Below are positions 52,223 to 60,753 of a stretch of 64,000 nucleotides of DNA, piece by piece. The stretch comes from Williamsia sp. DF01-3 (GTDB lineage Bacteria > Actinomycetota > Actinomycetes > Mycobacteriales > Mycobacteriaceae). The translations under genes were made by a program, and so were the position numbers. Location: NCBI RefSeq assembly GCF_023051145.1, contig NZ_JALKFS010000005.1, forward strand, positions 62,001 to 126,000, written 5' to 3'. Position 1 is the stretch's first letter, and each line of letters opens with the position of its first letter. The notes under the pieces were generated by a model. It was not told where the DNA came from and did not search any database. It was given only the letters and a program-made list of their open reading frames with translations.

Positions 52223-52786
52223 CTACTCCCCTGACACGTCGGCAGCTTCGACCTCCACAACCGCACCTGCCACTGCGGTCAGAGAGGCAAACACCTTCGC
52301 GTAGCGAGCAACAGCTTCGGCGATGAACTCGTCGAGTCGGGGCAGGTCGTCGATCACGAAGTACAGCCCGCGGCCCGGCACCACCGCACCCAGTTCGGCG
52401 AGCAGCGGCAACAGTGTGGTCTGGGGAGCGAGCGAATGCGTGAGATCGCCGCCGGTGAAGACCGGGATCGCGACCACACCCTGCAGTCCGTCGGTTCCGT
52501 AGCGGTCGAGGAACGCTTTGAGTAGACCCGTATAGGACGCCTTGTAAGTGGGCGTCGCAAAGATCACCAGGTCACTGTCGGCGACAACGGTGGTCACCGC
52601 CTTCAGTCGCTCTGACGACCACTCGAACAACTCCGATGCGTAGTCGGCGAGTTCGATCACCTCGAGGTCGTAGCTGCCCGGAGTCAGCAGCGCCGGCACC
52701 AGCGCCTCCGCCACAGTGCGGGTCCGCGACTGCGGTTTGGGGTTTCCGACGACTACAGAGACTTTCACGTGACTCACTCCAGACAT
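52223..52786 (-). CDS. NAD(P)H-dependent FMN reductase
   Basis: The 187-residue flavodoxin-like protein has VSVVVGNPKPQSRTRTVAEA (phosphate loop), DSDLVIFATPTYKASYTGLLKAFLDRYG (flavin site) and GLQGVVAIPVFTGGDLTHSL. This is the SsuE/MsuE-type FMN_red family, which supplies reduced flavin to monooxygenases. No monooxygenase is adjacent. The start could be ATG 52786 or an inner GTG at 52768. It diverges from nat, 240 bp away. Confidence 0.85.
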   Translation of the reverse strand: MSGVSHVKVSVVVGNPKPQSRTRTVAEALVPALLTPGSYDLEVIELADYASELFEWSSERLKAVTTVVADSDLVIFATPTYKASYTGLLKAFLDRYGTDGLQGVVAIPVFTGGDLTHSLAPQTTLLPLLAELGAVVPGRGLYFVIDDLPRLDEFIAEAVARYAKVFASLTAVAGAVVEVEAADVSGE

Positions 52787-52988
52787 GACGGCGCCGGTCG
52801 GGATCGACCGCCGGTGACCTTACGACACGAACGGCCCGTTGCCACGGGTTTGTCTCAGCAAGAGTTTTGTTCTGGCGCGTCGAGCGAGAACCGTTGCTCC
52901 CTCACATCTGCCGTGTACGAGAACACCGAGGGAGTATTGCCCTCGGAAGGCCGCTATCCGACAGTTTTCAGTGGAAGATCGAGACCCC

Positions 52989-53011
52989 TTGACTTCACCC
53001 GTACTTGAAGT
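52989..53011 (+). promoter_or_regulatory. MerR-type operator overlapping a -35 box upstream of nat
   Basis: The motif is TTGACTTCA-cccgtact-TGAAGT. A TTGAC -35-like hexamer at 52990-52995 overlaps the left arm of an inverted repeat (ACTTCA 52992-52997, TGAAGT 53006-53011; spacer 8). A long-spacer promoter with the dyad between its elements is the usual MerR-family layout. No MerR gene is adjacent; the nearest in the window is at 37445. Confidence 0.5.
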
Positions 53012-53026
53012 TGGACCATTCTTGCC

Positions 53027-53884
53027 ATGAGCACACTTCCGGCACCCACGGTCACGGACTCATCCGGCCTCGACATCGACGCCTACTTTCGGCGCATCCA
53101 TCACACCGGGCCGTCGACACCGACGATCGAAACACTGCACGCGCTGGTTGCAGCGCACACCCGGACCATCCCGTTCGAGAACATCGATCCCCTACTCGGC
53201 GTGCCCGTCGCCGACCTCAGCGCCGCGGCGTTGACCGACAAGCTGGTCCACCGGGGGCGCGGGGGATACTGCTATGAACACAACGGCATGATGCGATACG
53301 CACTGTCGGAGTTGGGCTTTGAGGTTGACGCATTGACCGGGCGCGTGGTGTGGATGCAGGCCGACGACCACCTACCGGCGCGGACTCACCAGGTCTGCGC
53401 AGTCACCATTCCCGGTGTCGCCGACAGGTACCTCGTCGACGTCGGCTTCGGGGGCCAGACGTTGTCATCACCCATCCAGATGGTCACCGACGAAGTGCAG
53501 TCGACTCGTCACGAGCCCTACCGGATCCGACGCCGCGATCAGGAGTTGGTGCTCGAAGCGCTGATCCGCGACGAATGGCAGCCGCTGTACCGGTTCACCG
53601 AGGATCCGCAGCCGCAGATCGATCTGGAAGTGGGAAGCTGGTACGTCTCAACACATCCGGAGTCGATATTCGTGGTCGGATTGAGTGCGGCCAGGGTCAC
53701 CGACGACGCGCGCTGGAATCTACGCGGCCGCAACTTGGCGGTACACGGACGCGATGGCTTGTCGACCCGTACCCGGCTCGGGTCGGCCGATGAGGTGATC
53801 GAGGTGCTGCAACGCGACTTCGGTATCAACCTCGACGGCGTGAACGGCCTCCGAGACCGGGTCGAGGAGGTTCTGGACACCTAG
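53027..53884 (+). CDS. nat: Arylamine N-acetyltransferase
   Basis: 285 residues with the cysteine-protease-like triad. Cys82 is in GRGGYCYEHN, His121 in PARTHQVC and Asp138 in LVDVGFGG. The family acetylates arylamines and, in mycobacteria, affects cholesterol-catabolism intermediates and cell-wall lipids. There is no hsaA-D operon beside it here, so that role is not supported locally. The start is ATG 53027. Its stop abuts the convergent nucleoside phosphorylase gene with no gap. Confidence 0.93.
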   Translation: MSTLPAPTVTDSSGLDIDAYFRRIHHTGPSTPTIETLHALVAAHTRTIPFENIDPLLGVPVADLSAAALTDKLVHRGRGGYCYEHNGMMRYALSELGFEVDALTGRVVWMQADDHLPARTHQVCAVTIPGVADRYLVDVGFGGQTLSSPIQMVTDEVQSTRHEPYRIRRRDQELVLEALIRDEWQPLYRFTEDPQPQIDLEVGSWYVSTHPESIFVVGLSAARVTDDARWNLRGRNLAVHGRDGLSTRTRLGSADEVIEVLQRDFGINLDGVNGLRDRVEEVLDT

Positions 53885-54658
53885 TCACAAGTCAAGGGCC
53901 ACAGCGGTATCGAGCGCTACCTCGATACTGCGCATCCAACCGTCCTTGAGTGCGGAGTCCTTCTTGTCATACACACTCACGCCCTCGAGAAGATTGCTCG
54001 AGCAGGCGCAGACCATCCCAGCACGCAGACCGCGCAGTTTCGCCACCACGAACAGCGCGGAGCTCTCCATCTCTACGTTGAGAATCCCCATCGCGGTCAG
54101 TTGCGCTATCCACTCGGGACCTTCGGCGTAGAAGGCGTCGTCGGTGGCGTTGATACCCGAATAGACGCCGAATCCGCCGCGCTGCTGACTCATTGACTCG
54201 GCGGTTCGACGCAGTTCGGCTGCGATCCCGATATCGGGGACCGCGGGAAACCCCGGGTTCACGTACGCGGCAGTGGTTCCGTCATTGCGGAGCGATCCTT
54301 CGCTCACAAGAAGATCACCCGGCTCGATACCCGACTGCAGAGCGGCCGAGCTGCCCACCCGGATCATGGATGTGACGCCCACGCGGGCCAGTTCTTCCAC
54401 CGCAATCGCCGTGGAAGGACAACCCATTCCGGTGGAGGTCGCGGTGATCATCTTCCCGCGATACATGCCCGTCATGGTCCGATGTTCGCGGTTGTGTGCG
54501 ACCTCGGTGACGTCGGTGAGGAACTCCGCCACAAACGGCACCCGAAATGGATCCCCTGGCAGCAGCGCCACGCTTCCGACCTCGCCGGGCGCTATCCCGA
54601 TGTGGTACTGCCGGGCACCGCGTCCCGCGGCAGCCTTGTCCACGATTTGCTCTGACAC
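53885..54658 (-). CDS. Nucleoside phosphorylase (PNP/UDP family)
   Basis: 257 residues: QYHIGIAPGEVGSVALLPGDP, EVAHNREHRTMTGMYRGKMI and STGMGCPSTAIAVEEL (phosphate site). ILNVEMESSALFVVAKLRG is the base/ribose-binding motif. It belongs to the hexameric purine/uridine phosphorylase type. NVEMESSALF is compatible with uridine phosphorylase, but purine use cannot be excluded. It ends directly against nat and diverges from the kinase gene. Confidence 0.88.
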   Translation of the reverse strand: MSEQIVDKAAAGRGARQYHIGIAPGEVGSVALLPGDPFRVPFVAEFLTDVTEVAHNREHRTMTGMYRGKMITATSTGMGCPSTAIAVEELARVGVTSMIRVGSSAALQSGIEPGDLLVSEGSLRNDGTTAAYVNPGFPAVPDIGIAAELRRTAESMSQQRGGFGVYSGINATDDAFYAEGPEWIAQLTAMGILNVEMESSALFVVAKLRGLRAGMVCACSSNLLEGVSVYDKKDSALKDGWMRSIEVALDTAVALDL

Positions 54659-54801
54659 TGTCTTCCATCCCGTCCTCAGGAGCGTTCACGCTCCCACAGG
54701 GCAAGGGGCCTCGCCACTCGAAGCGGGTCTCGACAGCTCGGCCGGCAGATGAAACCACTAGCGATCGCGAAACCCGAAACAAAGGGCGCTAGCGTAAGGG
54801 G

Positions 54802-55749
54802 ATGCCCGCCCCCGAAACGCTCACCGGCCGCTATGAACTGCGCGGTCTGCTCGGCCACGGCGGCATGGGTGACGTGTACGACGGGTGGGATCTGCGACTC
54901 GGACGTCCGGTCGCGGTGAAAGTGCTGCGCTCGGATCTGGCCGCAGCCGCCGATATCCGGCTGCGATTCGAGAGCGAAGCCCGTACCGCTGCCACCATCA
55001 ATCATCCCAATGTGGTGGCCGTGTACGACAGCGGCGAGGACGGTGGACGCCCGTTCATCGTCATGGAGCGACTACCGGGACGCACCCTGGCCGACGAGAT
55101 CGCCGAGGCTCCCGTGGGCCCGGACCGGGTCCGGGTGGTGCTCGCCGACGTCCTGGCCGCCCTCGGCGCCGCGCACGCAGCCGGAATCCTGCACCGCGAC
55201 ATCAAACCGGGGAATGTGCTGTTCAGTACAGCGGGCGCTGTGAAGGTCACCGACTTCGGCATCGCAAAAACGGCTGAGTCGAACCAGACCGCGACCGGTG
55301 AAGTGCTGGGAACAGTGGCCTATCTGAGTCCTGATCGGATCGAGGGCAAACCGGCCGGTGTCACCGACGATCTGTACGCGGTCGGCGTCATGGGCTACGA
55401 GATGGTTGCCGGGTTCCGTCCGTTCGCCGGGGACAACATCTTGTCGGTGGCGCGGGCCATCTTGCAGCACGACGCGACTCCGCTTCGCGCGCTGTCGCCT
55501 TCTGCCGATCCGATGCTCGTCGGGACGATCGAACGAGCGATGGCACCTGACCCCGTTGCACGTTTCCCCGATGCCGAGAGCATGCGGCGAGCACTGCTGG
55601 TTCAACCAGTGCATCCCCCGCTGCGCCCCCGGTGCCCGCGGGCGTTCCGCTGGCGACCCGGGCGTTCACCTCGCCCATCCCGCCGTCCGCTGCCTACGCA
55701 GCACAACCAGTACCCGCGTCGCGGTCGCGGCGTCGGCCGCTGGTGGTAG
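54802..55749 (+). CDS. Ser/Thr protein kinase, catalytic part (C-terminus displaced by frameshift)
   Basis: A Hanks-type kinase domain fills residues 1-265. GHGGMGDVYDG is the Gly loop and VAVKV holds Lys40. HRDIKPGN is the catalytic loop, DFGIAK the metal site, and LGTVAYLSPDRI with the APE-equivalent follows. After RRALLVQPVHPP the frame shifts into an Arg/Pro-rich tail that looks non-coding. One missing C in 55615-55619 or 55626-55630 would join it to a frame with a Pro-rich linker, a transmembrane helix and a charged exterior tail (55632-56069). As written the kinase lacks a membrane anchor. Confidence 0.87.
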   Translation: MPAPETLTGRYELRGLLGHGGMGDVYDGWDLRLGRPVAVKVLRSDLAAAADIRLRFESEARTAATINHPNVVAVYDSGEDGGRPFIVMERLPGRTLADEIAEAPVGPDRVRVVLADVLAALGAAHAAGILHRDIKPGNVLFSTAGAVKVTDFGIAKTAESNQTATGEVLGTVAYLSPDRIEGKPAGVTDDLYAVGVMGYEMVAGFRPFAGDNILSVARAILQHDATPLRALSPSADPMLVGTIERAMAPDPVARFPDAESMRRALLVQPVHPPLRPRCPRAFRWRPGRSPRPSRRPLPTQHNQYPRRGRGVGRWW

Positions 55750-56069
55750 CAGCGATCGTCGCTGCCGCGATTTTCGCGGTGGTGGCCGGGATTCTGGCGG
55801 TGTCACTCGGGTCCGATTCGTCCGATGCCCCGGCGACCACACCAAGCACCACCAACACCTCCACCTCGGGCGTCCCGCCGCTCGCGCCGGCACCGGCGAC
55901 CACGGCGACGGTGCCCACCACCACGACCACCGCAGCCGCACCTGCACCGAGAGAGCCGGCTCCCCCTGTCGTCGAGGTGCCCACCGACACCGGAAACGAA
56001 AAGCAGAAAGAGAAAGAGAAGAAACCGGGCAACGGGAACGGCAACGGCGAGAAGAAGAACGACAACTGA
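55632..56069 (+). pseudogene. Displaced transmembrane/extracellular tail of the Ser/Thr kinase
   Basis: This frame has no own ribosome site. It reads VPAGVPLATRAFTSPIP, then RSRRRPLVVAAIVAAAIFAV (transmembrane helix) and a Thr/Pro/Ala tract (SDAPATTPSTTNTSTSG). It ends in a Lys/Glu then Asn/Gly-rich tail (EKQKEKEKKPGNGNGN). It is the expected juxtamembrane and sensor-like part of the upstream kinase, one base out of frame. Confidence 0.75.
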
Positions 56070-56160
56070 GCGCGCCCCACGCAGCCAGGCCTCTGCGCTC
56101 ATCCGCCGGTGCCAGCTCATTCGCGGTATAACCCAACTACCCAAATGGAGAGAGGCCGCC

Positions 56161-56514
56161 ATGTCGCTGGAAGTACTCGGTATCAGTTTCGATGCGCAAA
56201 ACGCCGCGGCCCTAGCCGGCTTCTGGTCGCGCGTACTCGAACGCGACCTGGGCGACGACGCCACGGAGGAGTTCGCCTCGATCGCGCCGAGCAAAGGCGA
56301 TTCGGGCCCCCTGCTCATGTTTCACAAGGTCCCCGAAGGAAAGACGGTCAAGAATCGGGTCCACTTCGACCTGAAGGCGGATGACGTGCACGCCGAGACC
56401 CGCCGTCTGATCGCGCTCGGTGCGCGTGAACTGCGCTCATTCGGCCAGAACAACAATCAGTGGGTCAGCTTTGCCGATCCCGAGGGCAACGAATTCGACC
56501 TCGTTCCCGCCTGA
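56161..56514 (+). CDS. VOC (glyoxalase-like) family protein
   Basis: 117 residues from ATG 56161 with GAGAGG upstream. LEVLGISFDAQNAAALAGFW, KNRVHFDLKADDVHAETRRL and SFADPEGNEFDLVPA are typical of small actinobacterial VOC proteins (Glyoxalase_6-like). The substrate is unknown. It is the third VOC protein in this window and is not similar enough by eye to the others to be a recent duplicate. Confidence 0.85.
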   Translation: MSLEVLGISFDAQNAAALAGFWSRVLERDLGDDATEEFASIAPSKGDSGPLLMFHKVPEGKTVKNRVHFDLKADDVHAETRRLIALGARELRSFGQNNNQWVSFADPEGNEFDLVPA

Positions 56515-56742
56515 TCGCGCCTCACAGGTCAATAGCCGTCTACAGCAGTCCACGCCCGTCTTGCGGCGCAGGACCGGTTCAGTGTCTTTGACACGCGAGG
56601 ACGGCGTCGCTTTCGGGACACCGGTGCCGATGTGCTGTCCGGCTGGCTGGGTTCCCTGAAGGCCGCATCTATCCCGGCGTGCACGGGTAGCATCAACGCT
56701 GAAGTCGGCCATCCGAACCGTCCTGCTACGGGGGGTTGTCAA

Positions 56743-57822
56743 GTGCGCCAACTCCTCCTGTGGTGGCGGCAGCCAGACCACTTTGACTGGCTCTCTGACT
56801 ATTTGGCCGCCCGCAGCCTGACGTCGGCGACCAGATACGTCCTTGCGGCGATCTTGTCGATGCTGGCGATGGCGACATTCTTGATGATGTTGAGCCCCTC
56901 GGGTCCACAGAACACGTCCCAGACAGTCGTGTCCATCGCCGTCATAGTCGGTCTATCCGCAATCGCCGCCGGTTACGCATGGCGTTGGCCGAACCGCAGA
57001 CAGTCGCAACTCGCTTCCGTCGCAGGAACCCTTTTCATCGCGGCGGCCTGCCTGGCTGACTCCGATCCGCGTGCAGGCATGCTCGGATGCACGGCGTTCA
57101 TCGGTCTTGCGGGCTATATCGGCTTCTTCCACTGTGCTCGCTACCTGTCGCTCACGCTGATCATCTCGCTGGTGACCGCCATCATCTGTGCTGTCCGCAT
57201 CGCGGTCGCCGGCGATCCGGCCATGGCGCTGTCGAAGCTATTGGTGATGGGCGGCGGCATCCTTGCGGTGCCATTCTGCGGTCAGGTAGTCGTTCACTGG
57301 CTGTCCGTTGACGCGCTGAGGTCGTCCACCGATGCTCTGACCGGACTGCGCAACCGTCGCGGTTTCCACCGTGCCGCGTCCGATCTCATCATTAACGCTG
57401 CCGGCGACCCCGAGAGAAGTATCACCGTCGTGATGATCGACCTCGACGCCTTCAAGGCGGTCAACGACGCCTACGGCCACGCCGTCGGTGACATGACCCT
57501 CATCGCCGTCGCCGACAGCTTGCGTAGGGCCAGTCCCGAGGACGCGGTCGTGGGCCGAATCGGCGGCGAGGAGTTCCTGGTAGCCGAGATCACGCCGGGC
57601 GGCAAAGCTGACGACACCGCCGAACGCCTCCGCGCAGCCATCGCCACGATGTCGTGGAATGTGACAGCCAGCCTCGGCGTCACGAGTATCAGCCTTGTCG
57701 AGGTCACCGGTGACACCCGTGAACTCATCAGCGGTCTGGTCGCCGCAGCTGACGCCGCGATGTACAAGGCAAAACGCGCCGGGGGCAACCAGATCAGTCA
57801 CGCCGACGCACCGATTCACTGA
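56743..57822 (+). CDS. Membrane diguanylate cyclase (GGDEF), copy 2
   Basis: From GTG 56743 (a G6 run upstream) the 359-residue protein opens with RQLLLWWRQPDHFDWLSDYL. It has about six transmembrane helices (about 30-175) and a GGDEF domain (about 185-350). The domain contains LTGLRNRRGFHRA, VMIDLDAFKAVNDAYGHAVGD and RIGGEEF. It has the same layout and the same WWRQP N-terminus as copy 1 at 20339-21475. Activity residues are intact, so it should make cyclic di-GMP. Confidence 0.9.
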   Translation: MRQLLLWWRQPDHFDWLSDYLAARSLTSATRYVLAAILSMLAMATFLMMLSPSGPQNTSQTVVSIAVIVGLSAIAAGYAWRWPNRRQSQLASVAGTLFIAAACLADSDPRAGMLGCTAFIGLAGYIGFFHCARYLSLTLIISLVTAIICAVRIAVAGDPAMALSKLLVMGGGILAVPFCGQVVVHWLSVDALRSSTDALTGLRNRRGFHRAASDLIINAAGDPERSITVVMIDLDAFKAVNDAYGHAVGDMTLIAVADSLRRASPEDAVVGRIGGEEFLVAEITPGGKADDTAERLRAAIATMSWNVTASLGVTSISLVEVTGDTRELISGLVAAADAAMYKAKRAGGNQISHADAPIH

Positions 57823-57885
57823 CAACCTGGATACCCGTGCCGGCCTCTCGCCAGGGGCTGAACTCGCTCATCACTTGCCCTTCGG

Positions 57886-58083
57886 TCAGCGTGTGCTGAT
57901 GTCCCCGCAAGCGACCATGTCACCGACCTCGACCTCCCAGAACTCCCGTTGACGAATCCTGGCCACCGACTCCTCGGACGGGGCCCTGTTGTGGGCCAAC
58001 GCGCTGGCCGCGTCCACCCCTGCCGCGAACTCTTTGACAGCTCGCCAAAATCGTTGCACCACAGTCACGTTCTGTTTGTCCAT
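57886..58083 (-). CDS. Small hypothetical protein
   Basis: 65 residues from ATG 58083: NVTVVQRFWRAVKEFAAGVD, then SEESVARIRQREFWEVEVGD. It is mixed helix and strand and resembles nothing I can name. It diverges from the AraC/GlxA regulator, 70 bp away. A longer start at 58125 would run into the regulator's palindrome. Confidence 0.5.
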   Translation of the reverse strand: MDKQNVTVVQRFWRAVKEFAAGVDAASALAHNRAPSEESVARIRQREFWEVEVGDMVACGDISTR

Positions 58084-58119
58084 GTACCAAGGGTCGCGGA
58101 CAGGGCCGATAACGAAAAG

Positions 58120-58154
58120 TGGCACTGACGCCGATCTTCGTTAAGATAGTGCCA
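58120..58154. promoter_or_regulatory. Inverted repeat at the AraC/GlxA start
   Basis: TGGCACT (58120-58126) and AGTGCCA (58148-58154) are perfect 7-bp arms, 28 bp centre to centre. The right arm covers the ATG of the regulator, which suggests autorepression. Confidence 0.5.
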
Positions 58155-59152
58155 TGTCTTCGCAGCGATCCCGTCCGGGGTCAGCACGCACGGTGGCCAT
58201 CCTTGCCTACGACGGGATGACCGCTTTCGAAATGGGCATCGCCGCCGAGATATTCGGCCTCGCCGAGCTGTCCGAAGCATTCTGGCCGGGCATGGTGCGG
58301 CCCTGGTACTCGGTGCAACTGTGCACGGAAACGGCCGATCCGGTGAGAGTTGTCGGCGGGGCGACCCTGAAGGCGGCCTTCGGACTCGATGAGCTGGCTG
58401 CCGCACACACGGTCATCATCCCCAGCATCCGCGACATACATGCCCCCATCTCCCCCGATGTCATCTCCGCGGTCAGACACGCCGCGGGGCGTGGGGCACG
58501 TCTGGTCTCCATCTGTTCGGGTGCCTTCGTGCTGGCCGCGGCCGGGGTGTTGGACGGGCGACGGGCGACCACCCACTGGCGATATGCAGAGCAGCTCCAG
58601 CAGCGGCATCCGGACATCGAGGTGGATCGCCTACCCCTCTACATCGACGAGGGCGATGTACTCACCAGTGCCGGTTGCTCGGCCGGGCTCGATCTGTGTC
58701 TGCACATCGTGCGCAACGACCACGGCCCGTCCGTGGCGAACGAGGTGGCGCGAAGCCTGGTGATAGCGCCGCATCGTTCCGGCGGCCAGGCCCAGTTCAT
58801 CGAGAATCCCCTTCCCGCCGTCGAGGAGGACACCTCCATCACCGACAGCATGGCCTGGGCGCTCGCACACATCGACCGTCCGCTGAGCCTGGACGACCTT
58901 GCAGCCCAGTCGAAGATGTCGAGGCGCAGCTATCTGCGCCAGTTCACCAAGACCACCGGCACCACACCCATAAAGTGGTTGATCGCTCGCCGGATCGATG
59001 TGAGCCTGGAACTGCTGGAGACATCATCCGAACCGGTGGAACGCGTTGCGGCGCTGGTGGGATTCGCATCTGTTGTGACATTTCGACATCACTTCACCCG
59101 GTTGATGAACACCACGCCAAGCCAGTACCGGGCGACCTTCCGCGCCGGGTGA
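58154..59152 (+). CDS. GlxA-family (DJ-1/PfpI-AraC) transcriptional regulator
   Basis: 332 residues. An N-terminal DJ-1/PfpI domain (about 10-195) has VAILAYDGMTAFEMGIAAEI, RLVSICSGAFVLAAAGVLDG (Cys elbow) and ATTHWRYAEQL. A C-terminal AraC domain (about 225-325) has LSLDDLAAQSKMSRRSYLRQF and ERVAALVGFASVVTFRHHF. GlxA-type proteins sense small molecules through the DJ-1-like domain. The effector and targets are unknown; the palindrome at its start suggests self-control. Confidence 0.92.
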   Translation: MSSQRSRPGSARTVAILAYDGMTAFEMGIAAEIFGLAELSEAFWPGMVRPWYSVQLCTETADPVRVVGGATLKAAFGLDELAAAHTVIIPSIRDIHAPISPDVISAVRHAAGRGARLVSICSGAFVLAAAGVLDGRRATTHWRYAEQLQQRHPDIEVDRLPLYIDEGDVLTSAGCSAGLDLCLHIVRNDHGPSVANEVARSLVIAPHRSGGQAQFIENPLPAVEEDTSITDSMAWALAHIDRPLSLDDLAAQSKMSRRSYLRQFTKTTGTTPIKWLIARRIDVSLELLETSSEPVERVAALVGFASVVTFRHHFTRLMNTTPSQYRATFRAG

Positions 59153-59167
59153 CCATCGCAGCCACCC

Positions 59168-60259
59168 TCAGGTGCGCGCCGCGACATGCTCGACAACCGC
59201 CAGAGCGCCGCACCGCTCGAATACCTCGCGTTGCTGCATCGCACCGTTCCCATTGCGGAACAGACTGTTCAGCGCATCCTCGACTGCCACACGCTCATCC
59301 AGGGCGTCGAGCGCGGGACCGATGTAGGCGAGCATCCTGTCCACGGCGGTGCGCGTCGAGACCATCCTCCCCGAGAGCAGGTCCGGACACTCACCGGTCA
59401 GGCCGTCGCGTGCTGCCCGCCATTTTGCCAGGCGAACGTCGTCCGAACTGATCGCACTCCCGGCCGCGGTGGGGCCTTCGGCAAGCGCCGTCATCACCAG
59501 CGCTCGCACCAGGGTGGCGTAGAGCACCGTCTCACCCACCGTGGCGGGAACGTCGCCTACGCGGACCTCGATGGTCGGAAAGTTGCTGGACGGCCGCACA
59601 TCCCAATAGATCATGCCTGCGTCCAGCGCAGCGCCCACCTCGAGGAGCCGAGCGATGGCGGCGTCGTACTCCTCCTCCGAGGCGAGATGAGGAGGAGCGC
59701 CCGCGCTCGGCCATCGCGACCAGAGCATGGTCCGCCAGCTGCTGTACCCACTGTCCGATGATCGGTGGATGGCCGAATTGGCGGTCAGCGCAACCAGAAC
59801 GGGTAACCACGGTCGCAACGAGTTGCTCACCTCGATTGCCCGTGCGCGGTCGGGCACCGCCACATGCACGTGGCATCCACACACGCCTTGCTCGGCAGCG
59901 ATGATGCCGAAGTTCTGCGCGATGCGCTGGTAGCGGTCGGTTTTCGATACCGGCTGACGGTCTCCGACGATCGGCGGCACACCTGCCGCGAGCACTTGTC
60001 CGCCCATCTCCCGAGCCGCGACACCGGCTTTGCCTCGACTCTCCACGAGGTGCCCCCTCAGGTCAGCCATGGAGTCGAGTATCGGCGTGGCGGTCTCGAT
60101 CTGGCACGGCGTCAATTCGAGATCCAGGTCGAGTCCCAGGGTTTTCGCGACGTGGGCAACCGCAGCGCTTTCCATGAACGGTTCACCCGTTGACTCTTCG
60201 ACGAGCAGCAACTCCTCCTCGACCCCGAAGGTCGGGACATCCATTCCTGTACTCGCCAC
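59168..60259 (-). CDS. Glutamate-cysteine ligase 2 family (YbdK-like) enzyme
   Basis: The best start is GTG 60259, which has GAGGAGG upstream; ATG 60244 is an alternative. 363 residues: FGVEEELLLVEESTGEP, LTPCQIETATPI, CGCHVHVAVPDRARA, FPTIEVRVGDVPATV and a helical C-terminus. This is the GCS2 carboxylate-amine ligase group (YbdK, EgtA relatives), which joins glutamate to an amine with ATP. No ergothioneine genes (egtBCDE) are next to it, so the product is undetermined. Confidence 0.87.
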   Translation of the reverse strand: MASTGMDVPTFGVEEELLLVEESTGEPFMESAAVAHVAKTLGLDLDLELTPCQIETATPILDSMADLRGHLVESRGKAGVAAREMGGQVLAAGVPPIVGDRQPVSKTDRYQRIAQNFGIIAAEQGVCGCHVHVAVPDRARAIEVSNSLRPWLPVLVALTANSAIHRSSDSGYSSWRTMLWSRWPSAGAPPHLASEEEYDAAIARLLEVGAALDAGMIYWDVRPSSNFPTIEVRVGDVPATVGETVLYATLVRALVMTALAEGPTAAGSAISSDDVRLAKWRAARDGLTGECPDLLSGRMVSTRTAVDRMLAYIGPALDALDERVAVEDALNSLFRNGNGAMQQREVFERCGALAVVEHVAART

Positions 60260-60434
60260 CGCGCACCTCCTCAGGCCCCTCCACCCCGACGGCGCCCGCT
60301 CACGAGACTCGACCGGCACCTCACTGAGAGGTACCTCCGCGTCAATCGCGGCAAACGGCCAGCAGGGGGTGTTTCGGGCGGCGCCGCGCCGGGTACCCGG
60401 CATCCGAAGGACTGGCGTCAACTTGGAGGACGAC

Positions 60435-60728
60435 ATGGATCAGCGCACGAAAGACGAAACTCGTAACAAACTGTCTTTGCCAGTCGGCTGGTCGGGATTT
60501 GTGGCCCTCGCGGGTGGCGCGGCCTGTGTCGCAATGGCGATCTTGACACTTGCCGGCGGCCACATGATCGCTGCCGTCATCCTTGCGGTGGGCGCAGTCG
60601 TGTTGTTCGGGTGGGCATATTTCGCATTCCGCGCAACTGACAGTCTCAAAGACAATCACGTGTCTGAGCTCAAGGCACGCCGTGACCGGGTGCGCTATCG
60701 CGCAAAGTACCCGCGAAAGAACCGCTGA
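60435..60728 (+). CDS. Small membrane protein (two helices)
   Basis: 97 residues from ATG 60435 with TTGGAGG upstream. A charged N-terminus leads to two transmembrane helices (about 20-42 and 47-68) and a basic tail (LKARRDRVRYRAKYPRKNR). No family recognised. The next gene begins 25 bp downstream on the same strand, so they form a small operon ended by the hairpin at 61084-61113. Confidence 0.72.
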   Translation: MDQRTKDETRNKLSLPVGWSGFVALAGGAACVAMAILTLAGGHMIAAVILAVGAVVLFGWAYFAFRATDSLKDNHVSELKARRDRVRYRAKYPRKNR

Positions 60729-60753
60729 CCATTCAGGGACCCGAGGCTTGTCG

